Source: Verrucomicrobiaceae bacterium
Lineage (GTDB): Bacteria > Verrucomicrobiota > Verrucomicrobiia > Verrucomicrobiales > Verrucomicrobiaceae
Assembly (NCBI GenBank): GCA_015075365.1
Contig: JABTUN010000001.1
Location: forward strand, 124,001-188,000
Length of the DNA stretch: 64,000 nucleotides
Direction: 5' to 3'
Made by a program: the position numbers and the translations under genes
Shown here: positions 42,437 to 51,235 of the stretch, one piece after another
Layout of the letters: each line of letters opens with the position of its first letter
Position numbering within the stretch: position 1 is the stretch's first letter
Notes under the pieces: model-generated
The model's database searches: none
What the model was told of the DNA's origin: nothing
The model's input: only the letters and a program-made list of their open reading frames with translations

Positions 42437-43185
42437 GCCTGCATGACTGGGGACCACGCTCCGCGTTGATCGGCTCCACGGGTTTTGTGGGCGGGAACCT
42501 GCTGCGCCAGGGCCGTTTCGACCGGCAGTTTCATCGCACAGACATCGAGACGATGCGCGGCGGGGACTTTGGCGTCGTGGTGTGCGCGGGGGTGAGCGCG
42601 GTGAAGTGGCGGGCGAACCAGCAACCGGAGGAGGACTGGCGTGGCATCGAACCGCTGCTCGACGTGCTGCGCACGATCCGCGCGGAGCGCATGGTGCTGA
42701 TCTCGACCGTGGATGTCTTCGCCGATCCGAACGGTGTCACCGAGGACACGCCTCCTTCGCTGGAAAATCACGCGTATGGCAGGCACAGGCGGCAGGTGGA
42801 GGAGTTTGTGCGTAAGACCTTCCTGGTTCATCACATCGCGCGTCTGCCGGGCCTGTTTGGACCGGGATTGAAGAAGAATGTCATCTACGACCTGCTGCAC
42901 GGGAACTGCCTGGAGGCGATCCAGCCGCGCAGCGCGTATCAATACTACCCGCTGGCGTTTCTGACCGCCGATCTGCTCAAGATGATCGGGCAGGGACTCG
43001 ACACGCTGCACTTTGCCACGGAGCCGCTTGAGACAAGCGTGCTGCACGCGTGCATCGCCCCGAATCGGGTGATCGGGGAGAAGGCAGGACCGGTGGTGAG
43101 ATATGACATGCGCACGAAGCACGGCGGCTATCTCCACGATGCCGAGACAGTGCTGCAGGAGTTGGATGCTTTTGTGAAATCATGA
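42433..43185 (+). CDS. NAD(P)-dependent epimerase/dehydratase-like protein
   Basis: A 250-aa Rossmann-fold protein with GSTGFVGGNLL (dinucleotide-binding glycine motif) and VLISTVDVFADP. The expected active-site YxxxK of short-chain dehydrogenases reads YGRHR, with Arg in place of Lys, so catalysis may be altered. It overlaps the membrane protein gene and the next gene by four bases each. A sugar-modifying step is likely. Confidence 0.68.
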   Translation: MSLHDWGPRSALIGSTGFVGGNLLRQGRFDRQFHRTDIETMRGGDFGVVVCAGVSAVKWRANQQPEEDWRGIEPLLDVLRTIRAERMVLISTVDVFADPNGVTEDTPPSLENHAYGRHRRQVEEFVRKTFLVHHIARLPGLFGPGLKKNVIYDLLHGNCLEAIQPRSAYQYYPLAFLTADLLKMIGQGLDTLHFATEPLETSVLHACIAPNRVIGEKAGPVVRYDMRTKHGGYLHDAETVLQELDAFVKS

Positions 43186-43946
43186 AATCCGCCGTTTCCA
43201 ACATCGCATGGGACGTGGACGAGGATGCCGCAGCCCTGGCAAGACTCGAAACGGCCGCCATCGAAGCCGCGCCGACGCGGTGGTGGCCGGATCTCATGAA
43301 GGTGACGCGCGAAGAGGCGCTGGCCCGGGCTGACAAGGTTTGCGGCTTTCAGGCGCTGCTGTTTGGCAGGCCGGAGTTGCAGGTCTTCGGACCGGATCAG
43401 GGGCGCGCCTGCCTTGATTATCTGGCCAGGGTTTGTGATGTGGCCTCGTGGTGCGGCGCCAGGACGCTGGTGTTTGGATCGCCGAGGAACCGGATTCGCG
43501 GAACGCATGACCGCCAGCAAGGAACGGCCTTTTTCCGCGAGCTGGGAAACATCGCGGCGGAGCGCGGCGTGGTGATCTGTGTGGAGGCAAACCCGGCGGT
43601 GTATGGCGGCGATTATCTGCTCACTTCGAGGGAGGTGGCGGAGCTGGTGGCAGAGGTGGACTCGCCCGGCGTGCGGATGAATCTCGACACTGGCGAGCTG
43701 ACAACGAACGGTGGCGATGTGGCTGCCATTCTGCGCGAGGTGATGCCTCTGGTGACGCATGTGCATGTGAGCGAGCCCTTCCTGGCTCCGCTGAATCCGG
43801 CGAATCCGGTGCATGAGGCGACGGCGGAGGCGCTGAGAGGCTACCAGGGTTTTGTCTCGCTCGAAATGAAGGCACCGGAGGGAGGTCTGCCGGTCGTGGA
43901 GCAGTGTTGGAAGGAGATGCTGCGAATCTATTTTCCCGAACCATGA
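43182..43946 (+). CDS. TIM-barrel sugar phosphate isomerase/epimerase-like protein
   Basis: A 254-aa protein of the AP-endonuclease-2-like superfamily. Metal-site-type residues appear in VICVEANPAVYGGDYLLT, NLDTGEL, THVHVSEPF and the final VSLEMKAPEGG. It may isomerise or epimerise a sugar or sugar acid. It is coupled at both ends by ATGA overlaps. Confidence 0.72.
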   Translation: MKSAVSNIAWDVDEDAAALARLETAAIEAAPTRWWPDLMKVTREEALARADKVCGFQALLFGRPELQVFGPDQGRACLDYLARVCDVASWCGARTLVFGSPRNRIRGTHDRQQGTAFFRELGNIAAERGVVICVEANPAVYGGDYLLTSREVAELVAEVDSPGVRMNLDTGELTTNGGDVAAILREVMPLVTHVHVSEPFLAPLNPANPVHEATAEALRGYQGFVSLEMKAPEGGLPVVEQCWKEMLRIYFPEP

Positions 43947-45016
43947 GCGCAGTGACAACATGCGGGACGCTGGTCATCGGCGGCGGCTTTTACGGCTGCG
44001 CCATCGCGCTGGCGCTGGCGGAGCGCGGAAAAGACGTGCTGGTGATCGAAAAAGAGGTGGACCTGCTCACGCGGGCCTCGTTTCGCAACCAGGCGCGGGT
44101 GCATGGTGGCTACCACTATCCGCGCAGCGTGCTGACAGCGATGCGGTCCCGCGTCAACCTGCCGCGCTGGGTGGAAGACTACCGCGCATGCGTGGTGGAC
44201 GAGTTTGAGCAGTGCTACGCGATCGCGCGGCGGTTCTCGAAGGTGTCCGCGGCACAATTCGCACGCTTCATGGATCATGTGGGTGCTCCGCTGACGCCCG
44301 CTCCCGCGCGGCTGCGGCGCCTTTTCAATGACATCCTGGTGGAGGATGCCTTTCTCGTCCGGGAACACGCCTTCGACGCGGCGAAGCTGCGCGAGATGAT
44401 GCGTGCACGGCTCGATAAGGCGCGTGTTCCTGTGAAAACAGGAGTGGAGGCGCTCCGCATCGGTGAAAACCTGCTTGTGGAGACAAACGAGGGGCCGGTC
44501 CAGGCGAGCGAGGTGTTTTTGTGCGCCTACAGCGGCGTCAACACGATCCTGGAAGCGTCCGGCCTGCCGCACATCCGGCTGAAGCATGAGCTGGCGGAAC
44601 TGGCGCTCATCGAGATGCCGGAGGAACTGCGCCAGCTCGGCGTGACGGTCATGTGCGGCCCGTTTTTCTCCTTCATGCCATTCCCGGCGCGTGGATGCCA
44701 TTCGCTGAGCCACGTGCGCTACACACCACATGCCTCGTGGCAGGATGCGGCGCCGGCGGATGTGCTTCGGACGCCACGCGTGTCAAATTTCCCTCTGATG
44801 CTGGCGGACGCCCGGCGGTTTGTCCCCGCGCTGGCGCGGAGCAGGCAGCTTGATTCCCTGTGGGAGATCAAGACGGTGCTGCCGGCCAGCGAAACCGACG
44901 ACAGCCGGCCGATCCTGTTCCAGCGGCATTGGGGACGGCCCAACCTGCACTGCGTGCTGGGGGCGAAGATCGACAACATTTTTGATGTCTTGACCGAGTG
45001 CGCCGCGCTTGGCTGA
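43943..45016 (+). CDS. FAD-dependent oxidoreductase (DAO-type)
   Basis: A 357-aa protein with the FAD-binding VIGGGFYGCAIALALAERG motif near the N-terminus, then VLVIEKEVDLLTRASFRNQA and VHGGYHYPRS. The C-terminal substrate domain lacks familiar markers. It probably oxidises an amino or hydroxy group of the pathway sugar. ATG 43943 overlaps the stop of the TIM-barrel gene. Confidence 0.75.
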   Translation: MSAVTTCGTLVIGGGFYGCAIALALAERGKDVLVIEKEVDLLTRASFRNQARVHGGYHYPRSVLTAMRSRVNLPRWVEDYRACVVDEFEQCYAIARRFSKVSAAQFARFMDHVGAPLTPAPARLRRLFNDILVEDAFLVREHAFDAAKLREMMRARLDKARVPVKTGVEALRIGENLLVETNEGPVQASEVFLCAYSGVNTILEASGLPHIRLKHELAELALIEMPEELRQLGVTVMCGPFFSFMPFPARGCHSLSHVRYTPHASWQDAAPADVLRTPRVSNFPLMLADARRFVPALARSRQLDSLWEIKTVLPASETDDSRPILFQRHWGRPNLHCVLGAKIDNIFDVLTECAALG

Positions 45017-45025
45017 TTGGCGACC

Positions 45026-46012
45026 ATGAACCGCGCCGATCTGCTCATCTCCGTCCTCATGCCGCTGCGCGGGGATGCGCGCATCGTCCGCGAGGTGGTG
45101 AAAGAGACCTCGGGAGTGCTTCAGGACCAGTTCACGCATCATGAGATCGTGCTGGTGGTGGACGGGATGGACACGGAGACGCTGCGGGAGGCTTCCGCGG
45201 TACTGAAAGAGGTTCCGTGCGTGAGGATCATCCAGCTCACGCGCGATTTTGGCCGGGAGACGGCGGCGCTGGCAGGCCTGGAGACAGCCATCGGCGATTA
45301 CGTGGTGATCTTGACCCCGGAGACCGATCCTCCGGCGCTGATCCCCGGCATGGTGGCCTCGTGTCGTGAGGAAGGCGGCATGGTGAACGGGGTGGACGCG
45401 CGCGGATCGCGCAACGGGCCGGTGATGAGCCTGCTCAAAGGCCTGTTTCACCGCGGCATGCGGCGGTTCTTGAAGGTGGAGCTGCTGCCGAACGCCACGG
45501 AGTTCCGTGTGCTGAGCCGCCGGATGGTGAACGCGATCACGCAATACCGCGAAAGCCACCGGCAGCTCCGGCTTCTGGCATCGACAGTGGGCTACCAGCG
45601 GCGCGGCTTTTCCTACACGCCGCTGTCCCGCACAGGGCGTGACATGCGGAAGGGTGTGATGGAGGAGCTGCAGGACGCGCTGGACATGATCGTGGCGCAC
45701 AGCCGGCAGCCGCTGCGGTTTGTCTCGCTGCTGGGATGGTTCGCTGGTTTTTTGAACGTGCTCTATGTGCTCTACGCGGCGCTCATCTACCTCTTCAAGG
45801 ACGACGTGGCCCCCGGCTGGACGACGCTGTCCGTGCAGCACGGCGTGATGTTTTTCTTCGTCTTCACACTGCTTTCGATCCTGAGCGAATATGTGGGCCG
45901 CATCCTGGAGGAGTCACGCGGCAGGCCGCTCTACCTGGTGGCGGACGAGCAGAACAGCGAGGTGCTGAATCCCGCGCCGGAGAAGCCAAATGTCGTCCAC
46001 GAATCGCCATGA
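45026..46012 (+). CDS. Membrane glycosyltransferase, family 2 (GtrB/DPM1-like), degenerate motifs
   Basis: A 328-aa protein with a GT-A domain (VLMPLRGDARIVREV, VLVVDGMDTETL) and two C-terminal membrane segments (FAGFLNVLYVLYAALIYLF and FFFVFTLLSILSEYVG), like GtrB/ArnC/DPM1 enzymes that load a sugar onto undecaprenyl or dolichyl phosphate. The usual DAD-QDPP metal motif reads TPETDPP, losing the first acidic pair, and the VDDGS motif reads VDGMD. It may be inactive or use a different mechanism. The ATG at 45026 is preferred to a TTG three codons earlier. Confidence 0.78.
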   Translation: MNRADLLISVLMPLRGDARIVREVVKETSGVLQDQFTHHEIVLVVDGMDTETLREASAVLKEVPCVRIIQLTRDFGRETAALAGLETAIGDYVVILTPETDPPALIPGMVASCREEGGMVNGVDARGSRNGPVMSLLKGLFHRGMRRFLKVELLPNATEFRVLSRRMVNAITQYRESHRQLRLLASTVGYQRRGFSYTPLSRTGRDMRKGVMEELQDALDMIVAHSRQPLRFVSLLGWFAGFLNVLYVLYAALIYLFKDDVAPGWTTLSVQHGVMFFFVFTLLSILSEYVGRILEESRGRPLYLVADEQNSEVLNPAPEKPNVVHESP

Positions 46013-46800
46013 CGCGGGCTGACTGGCAGGTGCCGCCGATGGAGAAGGCGGAGTTTTTTTCAAAGAGGCACCGGCATGCGCTGTGTGTCTTCATGATCAA
46101 CGAGGGCGCGCGCATCCAGTCGCAACTGCGCAAAATGGCACCACTGGCGGAGCATGCGGACATCATCCTGGCAGACGGAGGCAGCACGGACGGATCGCTG
46201 CCGGAGGATCTGCTGCGCGGGCAAGGGGTGCGCGCGCTTTTGACCAAACGCGGACCTGGAAAACTCGGCGCGCAGATGCGCATGGCCCTGGCCTTCGCGA
46301 TGGTGGAGGGCTATGAGGGCGTGGTGTGCGTGGATGGCAATGACAAGGACGACACGAGCGCGGTTCCCGCCTTTGTGGCGGCGCTGGAGGCGGGTGCCGA
46401 TCATGTGCAGGGCTCGCGCTACGTTTCTGGCGGGCGTGGCATCCACACGCCGTTCTTGCGGCATTGGGGCGTAAGGCTCCTGCATGCTCCGCTCCTGTCT
46501 CTGACCGCCGGAGCCTGGTTTACTGACACGACGAACGGATTCCGCGCCTACAGCCGGCGGCTGCTGCTGGACGAAAGAGTGCGGCCGTTCCGTGATATGT
46601 TTTCGGGTTACGAACTGCACTACTACCTGGCATTGCGGGCCGCGCGCCTGGGCTTCAAGCTGCGGGAACTGCCGGTGACGCGCGCCTATCCGGCACATGG
46701 TGCTGTGCCGACCAAAATCACCGGCTGGCGCGGCCATCTGGGCGTGCTACAGGCACTGGTCCGCGTCTGCCGCGGCCACTACGACCCACCAACCTCATGA
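46009..46800 (+). CDS. Glycosyltransferase family 2
   Basis: A 263-aa GT-A protein: ADIILADGGSTDGSLPED, then the nucleotide/metal region VVCVDGNDKDDTS and TDTTNGFRAYSRRLL typical of DPM-like transferases. No membrane segment is obvious. It is coupled to the preceding transferase and the following methyltransferase by ATGA overlaps. Confidence 0.8.
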   Translation: MTRADWQVPPMEKAEFFSKRHRHALCVFMINEGARIQSQLRKMAPLAEHADIILADGGSTDGSLPEDLLRGQGVRALLTKRGPGKLGAQMRMALAFAMVEGYEGVVCVDGNDKDDTSAVPAFVAALEAGADHVQGSRYVSGGRGIHTPFLRHWGVRLLHAPLLSLTAGAWFTDTTNGFRAYSRRLLLDERVRPFRDMFSGYELHYYLALRAARLGFKLRELPVTRAYPAHGAVPTKITGWRGHLGVLQALVRVCRGHYDPPTS

Positions 46801-47378
46801 ACATCACGAACTGGGACCAGGCTTATCAGGAAAACTTCACCCCGTGGGACAAGGGGCAGCCTTCACCGCCGCTGGTGGAGTGGCTGGAGCGGAATGAACT
46901 GGCCGGGCGTGTCCTGGTGCCTGGTTGCGGCGTGGGGCATGATGTGGCGTTCCTGGTTTCACGAGGCATCGACGCCCACGGACTCGATATTGCTCCAACG
47001 GCAATCGAACGTGCCAAGGCGCGCTATCCTGAGCTGGCGGAGCGGTTTTTTCTCGGGGACCTGTTTGAGCTTCAAGGGCAGTATGATGCCGTGGTGGAGC
47101 ACACGTGCCTGTGCGCCTTGCCGCCTGAATGGCGTGAGAAGTATCGTGATGCGGTGGCGGCACTGCTAAAGCCGGGAGGACGGCTGATCGGCGTGTTTTT
47201 CATCAATCCGGAGATGGACCCGGGCGAGACAGGGCCGCCATTTGGCATCTCCGAGTCAGAACTGCGCGGATTGATGGCACCTCGGTTCGAGATGGTCGAG
47301 ACTTACACACCGGCGGCGGCCTATCCAGGCCGGGAGGGCCGCGAGATGACAGGCGTGCTTCGGAAGATCACTTCTTGA
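46797..47378 (+). CDS. SAM-dependent methyltransferase (TPMT-like)
   Basis: A 193-aa protein: WDQAYQENFTPWDKGQPSP, motif I VLVPGCGVGHDVAFL, LDIAPTAIERAKARYP, and VEHTCLCALPPEWREKYRDA. The pattern is the thiopurine S-methyltransferase-like family. As the last gene of the operon it may methylate the sugar or lipid product. Its 3' end overlaps the convergent ceramidase-like gene by 11 bases. Confidence 0.82.
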   Translation: MNITNWDQAYQENFTPWDKGQPSPPLVEWLERNELAGRVLVPGCGVGHDVAFLVSRGIDAHGLDIAPTAIERAKARYPELAERFFLGDLFELQGQYDAVVEHTCLCALPPEWREKYRDAVAALLKPGGRLIGVFFINPEMDPGETGPPFGISESELRGLMAPRFEMVETYTPAAAYPGREGREMTGVLRKITS

Positions 47379-48777
47379 CGTTATCCCCCAGCGGCGCGGG
47401 CGCGTTTTGCATGCGGCGGGAGATGAACTCGTCGGGCACGAGGTCACGAACGGCCCTGGCAACAATCTCTTCGATGCCAGAGGCAAAGCGGGCGGGGCGT
47501 CCGTAATAGATCATGGAACGGTCAGCCTCGTAACCGCCCTCCTCCCAAACGCGCTGGGAGGGGATGTAGCAGGGCACGTCATTGGTGTAGCTGTTCACCC
47601 AGGTGCGGGCGGGATCGAATTCGCGCTTGAAGCGCAGGCTGTAATCCACCACGACCTCCCCGGGCAGATTGATGGTGAGCAGGTCGCTGCCGTAATGCCA
47701 GACCTGCACCTGGTAAGGCAGTGCGTCCGGAATCTTTTCACCGCGCTTGAGCATGTCGAGATGCTTCCGCGCATGGTAAGCCACATGCTTGTTCGTGCCG
47801 GCGGCCCGCGCCTCCCATTCCTTCGGGGCCGGCAACCGGTCGAAGGGCAGTGTGACCTCCTTCACGGCGCACTCGAGAGGGCCGGAGAGCGGAGACATGG
47901 GGGAATTGATCACCCGCACGACTTCCCTGGCCAGGGCAGTTCCATGTTGCGAGGCACGACCGACTTCGTTTCGCGGATAAGGATTCTGGTCCGCGCCGCA
48001 ACCGATCGCCACCAGGCACACGCTGCCTGGAAATCGCATCGCCATCTCTTCATGCGCCCGGCCGGCCCAGTCACCATGCACCTCGTTGAAATTGAGCGTG
48101 GTGCAGTGGCAGGCGTAGCTGACATGGGTCGCGATGAGCTTGGAGCCATCCGCTCTCTTCACACGCAGCACGGGCACGGCACGATCCACCGGGCCGCTGA
48201 AATTAGGCGCATTTTGAATGCCTGTTTCAGTCTTGAGACGGCGGTTGAGGCCGAAATAGGCCTTTCCTGAGCCCCAGTCGAGCCTGGCAGGCTGCATTTT
48301 TGCCCAGGCGCTGGAAACGACAGCGACAATCTTGAGGGTGAGTTCCTCCGTGTAGCGATCCACCCGTTCCTGCTGATCCGCCGGCAAGTCTTCGCCAAAC
48401 AGAAACGGCAGCACGCCTTTGAGCATGGGAGCGCAGTGCGTGTGCGTGGAATGCAGCGCGAAACGCTCATCAGCGACAGCCTTGCCGGCGGCAGTGAGGC
48501 GTTTCAGAACCTCCGCGCGCATCCATGAAGGCACGCCACAGTTGTCCACGGTGACGATGACCGCCGGAGCGTCCTGATCCCATTGAAGGACCAGGGCGTT
48601 GGCATGGATGCGCTGGGCAACCTTGGTCGCCTCCGTGGTGCGGTTGCCATAGCCGCTGAGGCGCACTGGATGACCGGGAGAAATGTCGATGTCCGCCGCG
48701 CCAGCCTGCCATCCGGCGGGTGCTGCAGTGGAAACGACAGTCAGGCAACAGAAAAACGGGAGGAGAATTCTGAGCAT
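47368..48777 (-). CDS. Secreted neutral/alkaline ceramidase-like hydrolase
   Basis: A 469-aa protein with a signal peptide (MLRILLPFFCCLTVVSTAAP). It has the neutral ceramidase N-terminal pattern: WQAGAADIDISPGHPVRLSG, LHSTHTHCAPML (zinc-binding-type), SYACHCTTLNFNEVHGDWAG and CLVAIGCGADQNPYP. Such proteins are common in Verrucomicrobia and Planctomycetes; the true substrate may be a lipid amide or another ester or amide. An in-frame ATG four codons upstream is an alternative. Confidence 0.85.
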   Translation of the reverse strand: MLRILLPFFCCLTVVSTAAPAGWQAGAADIDISPGHPVRLSGYGNRTTEATKVAQRIHANALVLQWDQDAPAVIVTVDNCGVPSWMRAEVLKRLTAAGKAVADERFALHSTHTHCAPMLKGVLPFLFGEDLPADQQERVDRYTEELTLKIVAVVSSAWAKMQPARLDWGSGKAYFGLNRRLKTETGIQNAPNFSGPVDRAVPVLRVKRADGSKLIATHVSYACHCTTLNFNEVHGDWAGRAHEEMAMRFPGSVCLVAIGCGADQNPYPRNEVGRASQHGTALAREVVRVINSPMSPLSGPLECAVKEVTLPFDRLPAPKEWEARAAGTNKHVAYHARKHLDMLKRGEKIPDALPYQVQVWHYGSDLLTINLPGEVVVDYSLRFKREFDPARTWVNSYTNDVPCYIPSQRVWEEGGYEADRSMIYYGRPARFASGIEEIVARAVRDLVPDEFISRRMQNAPAPLGDNVKK

Positions 48778-48851
48778 GAAATAAATCATGCGCAGATTAG
48801 GCCACGACTGGCAAGAGGTGATTTTTAAGCACCCACCTGTAGCGCCAAGTC

Positions 48852-49652
48852 CTACGCGTTGGCGTTGGTCCAGTCGATGGCGGCGCGGCAGATCTCCCAG
48901 AAGGAACCATGCTCCAGCGAGGCGCCGCCGACGAGCGCGCCGTCCACGTCGGGCATGGCGATGAGTTCGGCCATGTTGTTCGGCTTCACGCTGCCGCCGT
49001 ATTGGATGCGGATTTTCACGGCCACATCAGCGCCAAACATGTCGCCGAGCACCTTGCGGCAGAAGGCGTGGGCGTCCTGCGCCTGCTGCGAGGTGGCGGT
49101 GCGGCCGGTGCCGATGGCCCAGACGGGCTCGTAGGCGATCACGACATCGGTGATGCGGCGCGGGCCGACTTCGGCCAAGGATTCGCGGAGCTGGCTTTCG
49201 AGCACCTGCTCGATCTTGCCGCCATCGCGCTCTTCGAGCGTCTCGCCGATGCAAAGGATCGGGTGAAGGCGGGCTTCGAGGGCGGCGAGGACCTTCGCAT
49301 TCACGATGGCATTCGTTTCGCCGTAAAGGCTGCGGCGCTCGCTGTGGCCGAGGATGACGTGCTTGCAGCCGCATTCCTTGATCATGCGGGCGCTGATCTC
49401 ACCGGTGAAGGCTCCAGCAGGCTGGGCGCTCATGTTTTGCGCGGCGAGCTCGACGCTCTGCTCGCGGGCGTTTTGCAGCGCGGTCATCGAACGCTCGAGG
49501 CTCACGAAGGGCGGCGCGATGACAATTTGAATGGGGCACTTGTCCGGCACGAGGCGGGCGAAGGAGCGGAGAAAGTCATCGGACTCCTGCGGAGTCATGT
49601 GCATTTTCCAATTGGCGGCGATGATGGGCTTGCGGAAGTGAGCGATGGGCAT
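48852..49652 (-). CDS. tpiA: Triosephosphate isomerase
   Basis: A 266-aa TIM barrel with PIIAANWKMHMT (Lys), VILGHSERRSLYGE (His) and the catalytic signature AYEPVWAIGTGRTAT, plus VKIRIQYGGSVKPNNM. It interconverts dihydroxyacetone phosphate and glyceraldehyde 3-phosphate. It lies 38 bases downstream of pgk on the same strand. Confidence 0.97.
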   Translation of the reverse strand: MPIAHFRKPIIAANWKMHMTPQESDDFLRSFARLVPDKCPIQIVIAPPFVSLERSMTALQNAREQSVELAAQNMSAQPAGAFTGEISARMIKECGCKHVILGHSERRSLYGETNAIVNAKVLAALEARLHPILCIGETLEERDGGKIEQVLESQLRESLAEVGPRRITDVVIAYEPVWAIGTGRTATSQQAQDAHAFCRKVLGDMFGADVAVKIRIQYGGSVKPNNMAELIAMPDVDGALVGGASLEHGSFWEICRAAIDWTNANA

Positions 49653-49658
49653 GGTTTT

Positions 49659-49692
49659 GAAATGACGAATTTAGAATGACGAAGGACGAATT
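49659..49692. repeat. GACGAATT-type low-complexity words between tpiA and pgk
   Basis: Contains GAAATGACGAATTTAGAATG followed by ACGAAGGACGAATTA. The 12-mer GAAATGACGAAT recurs at 9274-9285. Confidence 0.5.
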
Positions 49693-50905
49693 ACTTGTCT
49701 TTGAGGCAAGCAACGCCGGGGAGGATTTTGCCTTCGAGGAGTTCGAGGCTCGCGCCGCCGCCGGTGGAGATGAAGGTCATCTTGTCGCCGAGCTTGGCTT
49801 TCTTGACGGCCTTCACGCTGTCGCCGCCGCCGATGATGTTCTTCGCGCTGGAATTGGCCGCCATGGCCTCGGCGATGTCGAAGGTGCCCTTGGAGGCCTC
49901 TTTGATCTCGAACACGCCCATCGGGCCGTTCCAGATGACAGTCTTCGCCTTGGAAATTTCTTCGCTGAAGAGCTTCACGGACTCAGGGCCGATATCGACG
50001 CCTTCCCAGCCATCCGGGATGCTTTCGTTCACGCCGGTGAACTTCGTCGCGCCGAGCTTCTTCGCGTCGAAATCGAACGCGTCGGTGATCATGGCATCGA
50101 CCGGGATGAGGATCTTCACGCCGCGCTCCTTGGCTTTGTCGAGAGCCGCCTGCGCGATGGGTTCCCACTCGGGTTTGTAGAGGCTTTTGCCGATGGAGAT
50201 GCCCTGCACGATCTTGCGGAAGGTGTAGGCCATGCCGCCGCCGATGATGATCGTGTTCGCCTTTTCGAGCAGGCGATTGATGACGCCGATTTTGTCGCTG
50301 ACCTTCGCACCGCCGAGGATGACCACGAACGGACGATCCGGCGTTTCGAGCTCGTCATTCAGCCAGGTGAGCTCTTTTTCCATCAGCAGACCGGAAACGG
50401 CCGGGAGATAATCCGCTATGCCCGCCGTGGAGCTGTGCGCACGATGCGCGGAACCAAACGCGTCATTCACAAAGATCTCCGCGAGGTCCGCCATGCCCTT
50501 CGCGAGCGTGGCGTCGTTCTTTTCCTCACCAGCGTGGAAACGGGTGTTTTCGAGCAACAGCACGTCGCCATTGCCGAGCGCGAGCGCTTTGGCCTTCGCC
50601 TCGTCACCGACGCAATCGCTCGCAAAGGCCACCGGCTTGCCGATCAGGGCGCTGAGCGCCGGAGCGACGGGAGCAAGGGACTGCTTCGGATCACGCTGAC
50701 CTTTCGGACGGCCCAGATGGCTGGCCAAAATGATGCGGGCACCCTTTTCGATCAGGAACTTGATCGTCGGCAGCGTCTCCTGGATGCGCGTGGCATCCGT
50801 GATGACCATCTGGCCGTCTTTTTCCTCCAGCGGCACATTGAAGTCCACGCGCACAAAGACGCGTTTTCCGGCAAGGTCGAGGTCACGAATGGTCTGCTTG
50901 GGCAT
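49691..50905 (-). CDS. pgk: Phosphoglycerate kinase
   Basis: A 404-aa protein with RVFVRVDFNVPLEEKDGQMV at the N-terminus, ASHLGRPKGQRDP, LENTRFHAGEEKN, VVILGGAKVSDKIGVINRLL and the C-terminal nucleotide site VWNGPMGVFE and STGGGASLELLEG. It makes ATP from 1,3-bisphosphoglycerate. It is the first gene of the pgk-tpiA pair; gap is not in the window. Confidence 0.97.
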   Translation of the reverse strand: MPKQTIRDLDLAGKRVFVRVDFNVPLEEKDGQMVITDATRIQETLPTIKFLIEKGARIILASHLGRPKGQRDPKQSLAPVAPALSALIGKPVAFASDCVGDEAKAKALALGNGDVLLLENTRFHAGEEKNDATLAKGMADLAEIFVNDAFGSAHRAHSSTAGIADYLPAVSGLLMEKELTWLNDELETPDRPFVVILGGAKVSDKIGVINRLLEKANTIIIGGGMAYTFRKIVQGISIGKSLYKPEWEPIAQAALDKAKERGVKILIPVDAMITDAFDFDAKKLGATKFTGVNESIPDGWEGVDIGPESVKLFSEEISKAKTVIWNGPMGVFEIKEASKGTFDIAEAMAANSSAKNIIGGGDSVKAVKKAKLGDKMTFISTGGGASLELLEGKILPGVACLKDK

Positions 50906-50986
50906 GTTTTTGGGGGGATGGGGGCGCTATCCATCGCAAGTTTCGCGCCATGCGCAAGGCCACATTCGGAGCCTCCGGGGGAGGCG

Positions 50987-51052
50987 TTTCAGGTTCCAAG
51001 TTTCAAGTTCCAAGACTCTCCACAGCGCCATCTTGAAACTTGGAACCTGAAA
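50987..51052. repeat. Perfect 21-bp inverted repeat (TTTCAGGTTCCAAG family)
   Basis: Left arm 50987-51007 and right arm 51032-51052 are perfect reverse complements, separated by 24 bases. The left arm contains a 19-mer identical to 9678-9696. It lies in the gap upstream of pgk. Confidence 0.9.
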
Positions 51053-51134
51053 CATGAAACACCACACCACGCAGCGTGCATCCGGGTGATTTTTCGCTGG
51101 CAGCGGGTTGGAAACAGGCTATCTGCCCGCCGCC

Positions 51135-51218
51135 ATGTCTATGCTTGCTGGAATGATCCTTGCGGTCGTGCTTCTTTCCCTCGGTGTCATCGTCTTCACC
51201 TATCTGGTGAAGGGTTGA
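51135..51218 (+). CDS. Possible 27-aa single-pass membrane protein
   Basis: A short frame encoding MSMLAGMILAVVLLSLGVIV plus FTYLVKG: one hydrophobic helix and a basic C-terminus. It lies between thiG and pgk, both on the other strand. No clear ribosome binding site is seen. It fits the class of tiny membrane proteins but could be chance. Confidence 0.35.
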   Translation: MSMLAGMILAVVLLSLGVIVFTYLVKG

Positions 51219-51235
51219 TGCCGCGAGGCCGCGTC

